From positions 1 to 64,000 of the forward strand of contig NZ_SACP01000018.1 of assembly GCF_004004555.2 (NCBI RefSeq): DNA of 64,000 bases, in the 5' to 3' direction. Source of the DNA: Methylobacterium oryzihabitans. Its GTDB lineage: Bacteria; Pseudomonadota; Alphaproteobacteria; Rhizobiales; Beijerinckiaceae. Below the pieces are notes generated by a model, which was not told the DNA's origin, ran no database searches, and worked only from the letters and a program-made list of their open reading frames with translations. Numbering within the stretch: position 1 is the first letter of the stretch; every line of letters starts with the position of its first letter. Positions 52,079 to 60,925 of the stretch are shown here, piece by piece. The position numbers and the translations under genes are program-made.

Positions 52079-54097
52079 CTATTCGGCCGCGGCGGGTAGC
52101 GCCGCCCGGATCTGCGCCAGCGGCGGCAGGTCGCCGAAGCGTCCGCACAGGGCCTCGTAGGCCGCCTCGACGTCCGCCGCCCCGCCGCCGGCCGGGGCGT
52201 CGCGGCCCTTGAGGGCGCCGAAGACCTGATGCTTGACGAAGAACCGCCAGGTGACCGGGACCGCGGCGAGGATCCGGGTCAGGGCGGCGTAGCGCGCCTG
52301 CGTCCACACCCGCTCGAAGGCGACGCGGCCGGGCCCGTGGCCGAATTCCGTCGCCACGCGGCCCTGCGCCCTGTCGGCGCGCAGGCGGGCGGTGGCGGCG
52401 GCGTCCAGCGCGAGATCGGGGCCGAGCACGACGCCGTAATCCTCCCGCGCCCGCTCCCGCGAGACGAAGCCCCGGCGCACGTCGGCGACCACCGCCGCCT
52501 CCGGCCGCTCCAGCGGGTCGCCGTAGCCCCCCGCCCCCGGTCCCTGGATCAGGATCACGTCGCCGGGATCGCACGGCACGATGTCGGTCGAGCCGAGTTC
52601 GACGCACCCCGCCGTGCCGGGATTCTTGGCGAAGCGCGACGGCGCGCCGGACAGGCCGCCCCGCAGCCCCCAGGCGGAGAACACCGAGCGGTCGCGGTTG
52701 CGCGCCGTCACCATCGATTGCGGGGCGAAGAGCTGGAACTCCATCTCTAGCGCGGTGCCGCCGCGGGTGCGGCCCGGCCCGCCGGAATCCGGCACCAGCC
52801 CGTAGCGCAGGATCCGCACCGGCACCTCGGCCTCGTTGATCTCGACCGGGGTGTTCTTGAGGTAGGACATGTTGGCGCCGCAGCCCTCGGCGCCGTCGGC
52901 CATCGGGCTGCCGCCGCCGCCGCCGCCGACCGGGCCGATCGAGGCCATCACCGAGCGTCCGGTGCGGGTCGTGGTCTTGACGTTCATGAGGCTCATGCCG
53001 CTGCCGGGCGAGGCCGGCATCAGGTCCGGCAGGGCGCGGCAGAAGGCGCCGATCACGACGGTCTGGGCGAGGTTGCACATCAGGCTGCGCATGCCGACCG
53101 CCGCCGGCATCACGGCGTTCATCACCGAGCCCTCGGGCAGCACCGCCCGGGCCGGGCGCACGAAGCCGGCGTTCAGCATCGCGGTGCGGTCCTGGGCGTA
53201 GAGCGCGTAGACCACCCCGACCATCGCGAGCGCGTGGCGCTCCTTGCCGCCGGTCGGCACGTTGAGCGAGGAGGCGAGTTGCGGGTCGCTGCCGGTGAAG
53301 TCGACCGTCAGGGTGTCGCCGTGGACCTTCAAGGTCACGGCGACCCGCACCGGGTAGCCGCCGGCCTGATCCTCGTCGGCGTAGTCGGCGAAGAAGTACT
53401 CGCCGTCCGGAATTCTTTCGATCACCGCCCGCGCCTGGTTCTCGGCGTAGTCGAGCAGGCCGTTCAGGCCGGTGCGGAACTCGTCGCGGCCGAAGCGGTC
53501 GATGATCTCGTGGATCTTGCGCTCGCCGACGTTGACGCAGGCGATCTGGGCGTTGAGGTCGCCCCAGTTCTGCTCGGGCAGACGCACGTTGTTGGCGATC
53601 AGCCGCAGCAGGTCCTCGTTCATCACGCCGTCGCGCATCAGCCGCATCGGCGGGATGCGCAAGCCCTCCTGGTGGATCTCGGTCAGGCTGCGCGACAGCG
53701 TCGCCGGCACGGCGCCGCCGACATCGGTGTTGTGGATGTGGCAGCCGACGAAGCAGACGATCTCGCCGTCGCGAAACACCGGCTTCCAGATGTGGATGTC
53801 GGGGGTGTGGGTGGCGACGTAGCCCGCATAGGGGTCGCTGGTGAGGCAGATGTCGCCTTCGCGGTAGTCGAACAGCCGGATGACGTCGCCGTAGTCGAGC
53901 CCGGTGTACCACGTCGCGCCGAACGTCTTCGGCGAGGCGACCGTCAGGCCCTCCGGGGTGAGCACCTGGCAGGAGAAGTCCTCGGTCTCCTTGACGAAGG
54001 TCGAGTGCGCCGTGCGCATGAGCGTCCAGCCCATGCTCTCGGCGGCGGCGGCGCAGTAATTGGCGAGGACCTGGAGGGTCGTGCTGTCGAGCGTCAC
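52079..54097 (-). CDS. hyuB: hydantoinase/oxoprolinase subunit B (HyuB)
   Basis: 672 residues. The start is GTG overlapping the HyuA stop (GTGA). Hallmarks are QVLTPEGLTVASPKTFGA, YAGYVATHTPDIHIWKPVF and CHIHNTDVGGA (metal-binding His-rich region), and RGGTALEMEFQ. With HyuA it hydrolyses cyclic imides such as N-methylhydantoin or 5-oxoproline using ATP, or in relatives carboxylates ketones. The C-terminal 70 residues are Ala-rich. Confidence 0.92.
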   Translation of the reverse strand: MTLDSTTLQVLANYCAAAAESMGWTLMRTAHSTFVKETEDFSCQVLTPEGLTVASPKTFGATWYTGLDYGDVIRLFDYREGDICLTSDPYAGYVATHTPDIHIWKPVFRDGEIVCFVGCHIHNTDVGGAVPATLSRSLTEIHQEGLRIPPMRLMRDGVMNEDLLRLIANNVRLPEQNWGDLNAQIACVNVGERKIHEIIDRFGRDEFRTGLNGLLDYAENQARAVIERIPDGEYFFADYADEDQAGGYPVRVAVTLKVHGDTLTVDFTGSDPQLASSLNVPTGGKERHALAMVGVVYALYAQDRTAMLNAGFVRPARAVLPEGSVMNAVMPAAVGMRSLMCNLAQTVVIGAFCRALPDLMPASPGSGMSLMNVKTTTRTGRSVMASIGPVGGGGGGSPMADGAEGCGANMSYLKNTPVEINEAEVPVRILRYGLVPDSGGPGRTRGGTALEMEFQLFAPQSMVTARNRDRSVFSAWGLRGGLSGAPSRFAKNPGTAGCVELGSTDIVPCDPGDVILIQGPGAGGYGDPLERPEAAVVADVRRGFVSRERAREDYGVVLGPDLALDAAATARLRADRAQGRVATEFGHGPGRVAFERVWTQARYAALTRILAAVPVTWRFFVKHQVFGALKGRDAPAGGGAADVEAAYEALCGRFGDLPPLAQIRAALPAAAE

Positions 54098-56142
54098 CGG
54101 GCGGCCTCCGGGGTGATGCGCAGGTTGGCGTAGGCGTCGACCCGGGCGGCGAGGCCGGGGGGCACGACGGTGGTGCAGTCGTCCTGGGTCACGATCGCCG
54201 GGCCGGCGAAGGTCTGGCCCGGCCGCAGGTCCTCGCGGCGGTAGACCGCGACCTCGCGCTCGGCGCCGTCGAGATAGGCCCGCGCGGTGCGCACCACCGG
54301 CGCCGGGCCGGGGACGAGGTCGTGGCGCGGCAGGACCGGCTTGGCGGTGCGGCCGCTGATGACCAGCCGCAGGGAGATGACCTGGAGCGGCGCGTGGCGG
54401 TCGGCATGGCCGTAGACCCGCTCGTGCTCGGCGTGGAAGGCGGCGGCGATCGCCGCCACGTCGCCGGTCTCGGCGCTGCCTGCGTCGACCGGCGTGTCGA
54501 TCTCGAACGACTGGCCGCGGTAGCGCAGCTCCGCCGAGCAGGTGATCGTCGCCGGCCCGTCGTAGCCCTGGTCGCGGTGCAGCCAGTCGAGGGCGCCGGC
54601 CTTCAGCGCCGCGAAGGCGTCGCGGATCGCCGGCGCCAGATCGGGGGTGAGGTCGGCGTAGAGGGTCTTGATGAAGTCGTTCTTGAGGTCGGCGATGAGG
54701 CCGCCGAGCGCGGAGAGCACGCCAGGGGTGAGCGGCACCACCACCTCGCGCATGCCGAGTTCGCGGGCGAGGAAGCAGGCCATCATCGGACCGGCGCCGC
54801 CGAAGGCGAGGCAGGAGAAGTCCCGCGGGTCGATGCCGAAGCGCGACACCAGGGCGCTGACGTCGGTGTACATGCCCGACACCGCGATGCGGATGATCGC
54901 CTCGGCGGTCTCCTCGATGCTGCGCCCGAGCGGGCGGGCGAGGTCCTCGACCACGGCGCGGGCCTTGTCGCGGTCGATGGTGACGGCGGCGTAGCCGATC
55001 TCGGCGAGGCCGACGAGGCCGAGCGCCGCGAAGGCGTCGGTGATCGTCGCCCGGGTGCCGCCGTTCCCGTAGCAGGCCGGGCCGGGGCGCGAGCCGGCGC
55101 TCTCGGGCCCGACCTTGAGCACGCCCTGGCCGTCGATCCAGGCGATCGAGCCGCCGCCCTCGCCGATCGAGGAGACCGAGACGGAGGGGATGTAGATCTG
55201 GAAGTCGCCGATCTGCTCGCCGACGCCGTATTGCGGCTGGCCGTCGACGATGATCGCCACGTCGGCCGAGGTGCCGCCGATGTCGAGGCTCATGCAGCGG
55301 GCGATGCCGCAGGTCTCGGCGACGTAGGACGCGCCGATCACCCCCGAGGCGGTGCCCGACAGGATCATCTGCACGCACTCGCTCTTGCCCTGCTCGGCGG
55401 TCATGATGCCGCCGTTGGACTTGGTGAGCCGCGGCTCGGGGGCGACCCCGATCGAGTGCAGGGCCGCCTGGAGCGACCCGAGGTAGTGCGACACCCGCGG
55501 CTGCACGTAGGCGCCGATCGCCGCCGTGATGGTGCGCTCGTACTCGCGGATGATCGGCCAGGTCTCGCTCGACAGGAAGACCGGGAGGCCCGGCGCCAGC
55601 CCCTCGATCATCGCCTTGGCCTGCGCCTCGTGCGCCGGGTTGCGGTAGGCGTGGAGGAACGACACCACGATGCCCTCGGCGCCGGCCGCCCGGGCGCCGG
55701 CCACCGCCTCGCGCAGGCTCGCCGGGTCGAGGGGCTGGAGCTCGTGGCCCTCGGCGTCGAGCCGGCCTGCGACGCCGAAGACGAGGTCGCGGGGGATCAG
55801 CGGCGCCGGGCGCTTCGACAGGAGATAGTACATCTCCGGGATCTTGAGCCGGGCGATCTCGAGCACGTCGCGGAAATGCTCGGTGGTGAACAGGGCGAGC
55901 CGCAGGCCCTTGCGCTGGATCACCGTGTTGATGCCCACCGTGGTGCCGTGGGTGAAGTAGGCGATGTCGGCCGGGCCGATGCCGTAGCGCTCGCCGGCGA
56001 GCTTGATCCCGGCGATGACCTCCGCCCCCGGCTCGTCGGGGCGCGAGAACACCTTGAGGCTGCGCAGGCTCTGCGTCGCCTCGTCGAACAGGGCGAAATC
56101 CGTGAACGACCCGCCGATGTCGACGCCTACCCGATAACCCAT
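54094..56142 (-). CDS. hyuA: hydantoinase/oxoprolinase subunit A (HyuA)
   Basis: 682 residues. The actin-like ATPase motifs are MGYRVGVDIGGSFTDFALFD and SLDIGGTSADVAIIVDGQ, then SIGEGGGSIAWIDGQG and a C-terminal acetophenone carboxylase-like region. It supplies ATP-driven ring opening together with HyuB (4-bp overlap). Substrate cannot be fixed by eye; the local PuuB/Pot context suggests a lactam or cyclic urea derived from an amine. Confidence 0.93.
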   Translation of the reverse strand: MGYRVGVDIGGSFTDFALFDEATQSLRSLKVFSRPDEPGAEVIAGIKLAGERYGIGPADIAYFTHGTTVGINTVIQRKGLRLALFTTEHFRDVLEIARLKIPEMYYLLSKRPAPLIPRDLVFGVAGRLDAEGHELQPLDPASLREAVAGARAAGAEGIVVSFLHAYRNPAHEAQAKAMIEGLAPGLPVFLSSETWPIIREYERTITAAIGAYVQPRVSHYLGSLQAALHSIGVAPEPRLTKSNGGIMTAEQGKSECVQMILSGTASGVIGASYVAETCGIARCMSLDIGGTSADVAIIVDGQPQYGVGEQIGDFQIYIPSVSVSSIGEGGGSIAWIDGQGVLKVGPESAGSRPGPACYGNGGTRATITDAFAALGLVGLAEIGYAAVTIDRDKARAVVEDLARPLGRSIEETAEAIIRIAVSGMYTDVSALVSRFGIDPRDFSCLAFGGAGPMMACFLARELGMREVVVPLTPGVLSALGGLIADLKNDFIKTLYADLTPDLAPAIRDAFAALKAGALDWLHRDQGYDGPATITCSAELRYRGQSFEIDTPVDAGSAETGDVAAIAAAFHAEHERVYGHADRHAPLQVISLRLVISGRTAKPVLPRHDLVPGPAPVVRTARAYLDGAEREVAVYRREDLRPGQTFAGPAIVTQDDCTTVVPPGLAARVDAYANLRITPEAAR

Positions 56143-56190
56143 ACCTGTGCCTCCCGGCCGGGCGTGGCCCGGCTTCGTTCGTGCGTCCGC

Positions 56191-56362
56191 TCCCCTGTCC
56201 CGGACGACTGGAGCGTCAGCGGAAGGAGATCCGGGAACCAGACGTCAGATGTGCCGCGCAGCGGCTCTGCATGGGCGACGTCGCCGCCGAACGGACGCTT
56301 CGCGACGTCGTGTGCTGGATCCCGGATCTCCTTCCGCTCTCGCTTCAGTCGTCCGGGACAGG
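56191..56362. repeat. family E repeat copy 2
   Basis: Outer arms CCTGTCCCGGACGACTGGAG and CTTCAGTCGTCCGGGACAGG pair, with inner GCGTCAGCGGAAGGAGATCC and GGATCTCCTTCCGCTCTCGC. It matches 37450-37626. It fills the 266-bp gap between the binding protein and HyuA genes and separates their transcripts. Confidence 0.85.
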
Positions 56363-56408
56363 GCGAGTCAGGTAGACAGGCGTGGGTTCACAAGCCCCAC
56401 TCCGCTCC

Positions 56409-57518
56409 TCACCGCCCGATCTCCTTGTTCCAGGTCTCGACCCACTTCGCCTGGCGCGGCGGGATCTCCTGGAACGGGGGGAAGATCAGGCGGTCGACCG
56501 GCGTGATCTCGTGGGCGATCTTGGGGTCGAACACCGCGTCCTTGTTGACGACGCCGTAGCGGATCGCGCTGCCGAAGCAGGATTGCGCCTCGGCGCTGAG
56601 CGACAGGTCGGCGAAGGCGTAGCCGAGGTCGGAGCTGTTCTTGACCTTCTGGATCCAGGTCAGTCCGACGATGACGCCGGGATCGGGCGTGGCGTACTTG
56701 TATTGCGGGTTCTTGTCGTCGATGAACGCCCAGGCGCGGCCGTCCCAGTACATCGCGATGTCGATGTCGCCGCTGCGCAGCCCGTTCAGCACGCCGTTCG
56801 GGTCGGTCCACAGGCTGAGATTGCCGCTCTTCTGCATCCGCTTGACCGCGGCGAGGCCAGGTGCGACGTCGTCGACGCCGCCGCCGTAGAGCCTGGCGAA
56901 GCTCCAGACCGAGACGGTGAGGCCGCCGCTCGGATAGTTGATGTTCGGCATGGCGGCCTTCCACTTGCCCGCCACCGTGCCCTCGACGAAGGACTTCCAG
57001 TCCTTCGGCGGCTCGGCCACCGTCTCGGAATTGTAGATGATCCCCATGCCGCCGTAATTGTGCGGCGAGCCGTAGCCTTCGCCGAGACCCTGGAAGCGCG
57101 GCCCGAGCTTGGCGAGGTTGGGCACGGTCTCCGGGGTGAAGCGGTCGACGAGGCCGCGGTTGATCGCGTCGTAGGCGGTCTCGGACGGGTTGTAGACGAT
57201 GTCGAGGGGCGGCTTGCCCGGGCTCGCGGCGATCTGGTTCAGCCACTGGATCGGCGCGCCGAGCACCACGTCGACGGTCTTGCCGGTCTTCTTCTGGAAC
57301 GGCTCGACGACGCAGCGCCGCAGGCTCTGCTCCCAGATGCCGCCGAAGGCGCCGACGACGAGGTCGGCGGCCTGCGCGCTCCCGGTCAGCAGGCCCAGCG
57401 CCGCACCCAGGGCCGCCCCGGCGCGGCGCGCCCGGCTTGCGCTCCGGCGCCCGGAGGCGGACAACTCGGGGGTTCCGCACCCGGCCCGGACCGCGTTCGT
57501 TCCGTGTCCCGCACCCAT
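56409..57518 (-). CDS. Pot-type ABC substrate-binding protein (spermidine/putrescine class)
   Basis: 369 residues. An Arg-rich N-terminus leads to the signal sequence AGAALGAALGLLTGSAQA. The body has VVGAFGGIWEQSLRRCVVEP, PLDIVYNPSETAYDAI, PHNYGGMGIIYNSE and NGLRSGDIDIAMYWDGRAWA, typical of PotD-like receptors. It picks up a polyamine or amine-like substrate. It is divergent from the ATPase/permease genes with a shared operator. Confidence 0.87.
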   Translation of the reverse strand: MGAGHGTNAVRAGCGTPELSASGRRSASRARRAGAALGAALGLLTGSAQAADLVVGAFGGIWEQSLRRCVVEPFQKKTGKTVDVVLGAPIQWLNQIAASPGKPPLDIVYNPSETAYDAINRGLVDRFTPETVPNLAKLGPRFQGLGEGYGSPHNYGGMGIIYNSETVAEPPKDWKSFVEGTVAGKWKAAMPNINYPSGGLTVSVWSFARLYGGGVDDVAPGLAAVKRMQKSGNLSLWTDPNGVLNGLRSGDIDIAMYWDGRAWAFIDDKNPQYKYATPDPGVIVGLTWIQKVKNSSDLGYAFADLSLSAEAQSCFGSAIRYGVVNKDAVFDPKIAHEITPVDRLIFPPFQEIPPRQAKWVETWNKEIGR

Positions 57519-57556
57519 GAACCGGCTCCCTCGCTCGGCCTGCGACCCGGCCGATA

Positions 57557-57570
57557 TTCACTATCATGAA
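57557..57570. promoter_or_regulatory. operator 1 in the divergent importer promoter
   Basis: TTCACTATCATGAA, an imperfect palindrome 39 bp before the binding-protein start. It shares 12 of 14 bases with the reverse complement of operator 2 (57711-57724). A PuuR-like regulator is encoded at 47852-48502 and is the obvious candidate. Confidence 0.6.
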
Positions 57571-57710
57571 CGGACGCACAACCCGGCACAACGGGGAAAA
57601 CGGCGACGTTGCCCGAAAAGGCACCACCTGCCCGCGATTGATGCGACGGCTCAACCATCCGTGACTTGCTGCCGGCCGATTCCCGCACCAGGATTGCTTG
57701 ACGGGCCGCG

Positions 57711-57724
57711 TTCATTTTAGTGAA
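57711..57724. promoter_or_regulatory. operator 2 in the divergent importer promoter
   Basis: TTCATTTTAGTGAA, whose reverse complement TTCACTAAAATGAA matches operator 1. It lies 63 bp before the ATPase start, overlapping a possible promoter with TTGACG at 57699-57704. Confidence 0.6.
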
Positions 57725-57787
57725 GATGTGACGGCGCGGCGCCTCGCAGGTCCGCCCGTCCGCACACCACAGCCCGGGGAATGGCCG

Positions 57788-58924
57788 ATGACCAGTGCGG
57801 TGCCGCTGAAGCTCGCCGAGATCAGCAAGAGCTTCGGATCGCTCCAGGCGCTCAAGCCCCTGACGCTGGCGATCGGCGGCGGCGAGATGCTCGCTCTGCT
57901 CGGGCCGTCGGGCTGCGGCAAGACCACGACGCTGCGCATCATCGCCGGGTTCGAGGCGCCCGATACCGGCCAGGTGCTGATCGGCGGCGAGGACGTCACC
58001 GACCTGGCCCCGAACCGCCGCGGCCTCGGCATGGTGTTTCAGAACTACAGCCTGTTCCCGCACATGAGCGTGGCCGAGAACGTCGCCTACGGCCTCAAGA
58101 TGCGCCGCGTGCCGGCGGCGGAGCGCCGGGTGCGGGTGCGCCGGATGCTCGACCTCGTGCGGCTCGGCCAGTACGAGGACCGGCAGATTCACCAGCTCTC
58201 CGGCGGCCAGCAGCAGCGGGTGGCGCTCGCCCGCTCGCTGGTCACCAATCCCTCGGTGCTGCTCCTCGACGAGCCGCTTGGCGCCCTCGACAAGAACCTG
58301 CGCGAGCGGATGCAGTTCGAGCTGCGGGAGATCCAGCGCCGCCTCGGCATCACGTCGATCATCGTGACGCACGACCAGGAAGAGGCGCTGACGATGAGCG
58401 ACCGCGTCGCCGTGATGGCGGAGGGCCGCATCGTCCAGGTCGGCGCCCCGACCGAGGTCTACGAGCGTCCGCGCACCCGCTTCGTGTCGGAATTCCTCGG
58501 CACCGCCAACATCTTCGCCGGCACGGTGGCGGACCGGGCCGGCCCGGAGGACTGGGCCGTGACCCTCGACCTCGACCGCGCCCCGCGCAGCCTCGTGCGC
58601 TCGCCCGAGCCGCTCGCCGCCGGGCGCCGGGTGCTGCTCGCGGTCCGGCCCGAGCGCCTGACGATCGGCCCGCCCGAGGAGGACGGCATCCCGGCCCGGG
58701 TGCAGGACGTGGTGTTCCGCGGCAGCTACTTCGCCTACGAGCTCGACGTGCCGGGGCAGGACGGCCCGGTCTTCGCCTACAGCCAGGCCCGGCGCGAGGT
58801 GCCGGCGGACGGCCGCGTCGGCCTGTCCTGGCCGGCCTCCGGCGCCATCGTGCTGCAGGACGCTCCCTCGTCCCAGAACTCCCCGGCATCGCAGGACTCC
58901 CCGGCATCGCAGGACGCGCCATGA
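57788..58924 (+). CDS. Pot-type ABC transporter ATPase (PotA-like)
   Basis: 378 residues from MTSAVPLKLAEISKSFG, with GGGGAATGGCCG before the ATG. The Walker A loop is GPSGCGKTT, signature QLSGGQQQRVALARS, Walker B LLLDEPLGALD and switch VTHDQEEA. A TOBE domain follows. The extreme C-terminus has a SPASQD repeat (two units). It powers import by the two permeases; ATGA overlap with the first permease. Confidence 0.93.
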   Translation: MTSAVPLKLAEISKSFGSLQALKPLTLAIGGGEMLALLGPSGCGKTTTLRIIAGFEAPDTGQVLIGGEDVTDLAPNRRGLGMVFQNYSLFPHMSVAENVAYGLKMRRVPAAERRVRVRRMLDLVRLGQYEDRQIHQLSGGQQQRVALARSLVTNPSVLLLDEPLGALDKNLRERMQFELREIQRRLGITSIIVTHDQEEALTMSDRVAVMAEGRIVQVGAPTEVYERPRTRFVSEFLGTANIFAGTVADRAGPEDWAVTLDLDRAPRSLVRSPEPLAAGRRVLLAVRPERLTIGPPEEDGIPARVQDVVFRGSYFAYELDVPGQDGPVFAYSQARREVPADGRVGLSWPASGAIVLQDAPSSQNSPASQDSPASQDAP

Positions 58925-59826
58925 CGACCGTGAAGGCCGACCCCGTCCCCGCCGCCCTGGCGGAGCCCGCCCCGGCCCGGCGCCGCGGCACGCCCTACCG
59001 GCTGGCGAGTTCGAGCTGGACCGTGCCGGTCATGGTCTTCCTCGGGTTCTTCTTCGTCATCCCGCTCGGCGCCAACCTGTGGCGCAGCGTCGCGACCGGG
59101 GACGCGCTGGTGCACGGCCCGTTCGCGTTCTACGCCAAGCTGCTCGGCGACGCGTACTATGCCGGCATCCTCGCCGAGACGCTGAAGGTCGGGGTGATCG
59201 CGACGCTGGCGAGCCTCGTCGTCGGCTACCCGGTCGCCTACTTCATGGTGCGCTACGCCGGGCGCTGGAACGGGCTGATCGTCTTCCTGCTGATCGCGCC
59301 GCTCCTGACCTCGATCATCATGCGCACCTTCGGCTGGCGGGTGCTGCTCGCCCGCAAGGGGCCGGTGACGCTGCTGCTGCACGACTGGGGTCTCATCGCC
59401 CGGCCGACCAACCTCGCCGACGACCCGATCGCGGTCTACGTCGCCCTCGTCCACGTGCTGGTGCCGTTCATGGTGCTGTCCATCGTGGCGGTGCTGCAGC
59501 AGGTCGACGTGCGACTGGAGGAATCCTCGCGGGTGCTCGGCGCCGGGCCGCTCGCCACGTTCTTCCGCATCACCCTGCCGCTGAGCCTCGACGGGGTCGC
59601 GACCGGCTGCATCCTGGTCTTCGTCGTCACCAACGGCAGCTTCCTCACCATGCTGCTGCTCGGCGGGGGCAAGGTCACGACGCTGTCGCTCCTGATCTAC
59701 CAGCAGTTCAACGTGGCGCAGGACACCGGCTTCGCCGCCGCGATGGGCAACCTCCTGCTGTTCATGGCGCTGATCTGCCTCGCGCTCCAGGCGCGGTTCC
59801 TGCGCCGGGAAGGGGTGAAGGCATGA
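58921..59826 (+). CDS. Pot-type ABC permease (PotB-like)
   Basis: 301 residues, six spans starting near residue 33 (WTVPVMVFLGFFFVIPLGA). The ATPase-docking loop is EESSRVLGAGPLATFFRITL. Overlaps PotA and the next permease by 4 bp each. Forms the pore with the PotC-like subunit for amine import. Confidence 0.92.
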   Translation: MTTVKADPVPAALAEPAPARRRGTPYRLASSSWTVPVMVFLGFFFVIPLGANLWRSVATGDALVHGPFAFYAKLLGDAYYAGILAETLKVGVIATLASLVVGYPVAYFMVRYAGRWNGLIVFLLIAPLLTSIIMRTFGWRVLLARKGPVTLLLHDWGLIARPTNLADDPIAVYVALVHVLVPFMVLSIVAVLQQVDVRLEESSRVLGAGPLATFFRITLPLSLDGVATGCILVFVVTNGSFLTMLLLGGGKVTTLSLLIYQQFNVAQDTGFAAAMGNLLLFMALICLALQARFLRREGVKA

Positions 59827-60659
59827 GCACGCCGAGCCTGACCGCGATGCCGCCGCGCCGCCGGCGCCGGCCGAACTGGGCCGCCCTGGCGCTCGGCGCC
59901 TACGTCGTCGCCTTCCTGGGCTTCATCGTGGCGCCGATCGCCGCGGTGGTGCTGGTGTCGTTCTCCTCGGCCTCGTTCATCACCTTCCCGATCCCGGGCT
60001 ACACCCTGCGCTGGTACTGGCGGATCATCGAGTACCGGCCGTTCCTCGACGCGATGCTGGTCTCGATCGAGGTGGCGCTCGCCTCGACGGTTCTGGCGGC
60101 GGCGCTCGGCGTGCCGGCGGCCCTGGCGCTCGCCCGCTCCCGCGGGGTGCCGGCGGCCCTGGTGTCGAACTTCCTGCTCGCGCCGATCACCGTGCCGGCG
60201 ATCGTGCTCGGCCTCGCCCTGCTGTACTTCCTGGCGAGCCTGTCGTTCGGGCTGTCGTTCACCGCGCTGCTGATCGCCCACACGGTGGCGGGGATTCCCT
60301 ACGTCACCCGCACGGTGCTGGCGGTCTACCGCTCGCTGCCGCCCGACCTCGAGGAGGCGTCGGCGGTGCTCGGCGCCACCCGCTGGCAGACCTTCCGCTA
60401 CACCACGCTGCCGCTGGTGCGGCCGGGCGTGTTCGCCGGCGGCCTGTTCGCGGTCCTGACCTCCCTCGACAACCTGCCGCTGTCGTTCTTCTTCGGCAGC
60501 GCCAGCACCAGCACCCTGCCGGTGGTGATGCTGAGCTACATGGAGAATCAGTTCGACCCCTCGATCGCCGCGGTCAGCACCGTGCAGATGCTGGTCGCGA
60601 TCGTGGCGCTCGTCGTCACCGACCGGGTCTACGGCATCGAGAAGCTGACGGCGGCGTGA
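59823..60659 (+). CDS. Pot-type ABC permease (PotC-like)
   Basis: 278 residues, six spans. The docking loop EEASAVLGATRWQTFRYTTL is clear, and the N-terminal RRRRRPNWAALALGAYVVAF gives a positive-inside anchor. ATGA overlap with PotB-like. The TGA stop (60657-60659) is the first three bases of repeat D copy 3. Confidence 0.92.
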   Translation: MSTPSLTAMPPRRRRRPNWAALALGAYVVAFLGFIVAPIAAVVLVSFSSASFITFPIPGYTLRWYWRIIEYRPFLDAMLVSIEVALASTVLAAALGVPAALALARSRGVPAALVSNFLLAPITVPAIVLGLALLYFLASLSFGLSFTALLIAHTVAGIPYVTRTVLAVYRSLPPDLEEASAVLGATRWQTFRYTTLPLVRPGVFAGGLFAVLTSLDNLPLSFFFGSASTSTLPVVMLSYMENQFDPSIAAVSTVQMLVAIVALVVTDRVYGIEKLTAA

Positions 60660-60806
60660 GACGATTTCCGGACGATCCGTTCCGGAAATCGTCTCACCAG
60701 CCCGCGCGGCGCAGAGCAAAGCTCTGCGCGCACCTGAGCGGAGCCGAGATCCGCATTGCGAAAGCGATCCGCCAGGATCGCCTGGAGCAATCAATCGGAT
60801 TTCGTA
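60657..60806. repeat. family D repeat copy 3
   Basis: Starts on the PotC-like stop codon: TGAGACGATTTCCGGACGAT, mid block CACCAGCCCGCGCGGCGC, then GAGCGGAGCCGAGATCCGCA and TCAATCGGATTTCGTATGA. It carries an extra GCAGAGCAAAGCTCTGC palindrome not found in other copies. Confidence 0.87.
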
Positions 60807-60915
60807 TGATACGGTTTTCGGACGATTCGTTCCGTAAAACCGTATCACCAGCCCGCGCGGCGCCTGAGGGAAGCCGATTTCCGCATTGCGAAGCAATCAA
60901 TCGGAAATCGTATGA
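60807..60915. repeat. family D repeat copy 4
   Basis: Tandem to copy 3 in the same direction: TGATACGGTTTTCGGACGAT to GGAAATCGTATGA. A perfect 16-bp palindrome TGAGACGATCGTCTCA (60913-60928) joins its end to the stop codon of the glycosyltransferase gene. The 266-bp gap has no other content. Confidence 0.88.
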
Positions 60916-60925
60916 GACGATCGTC

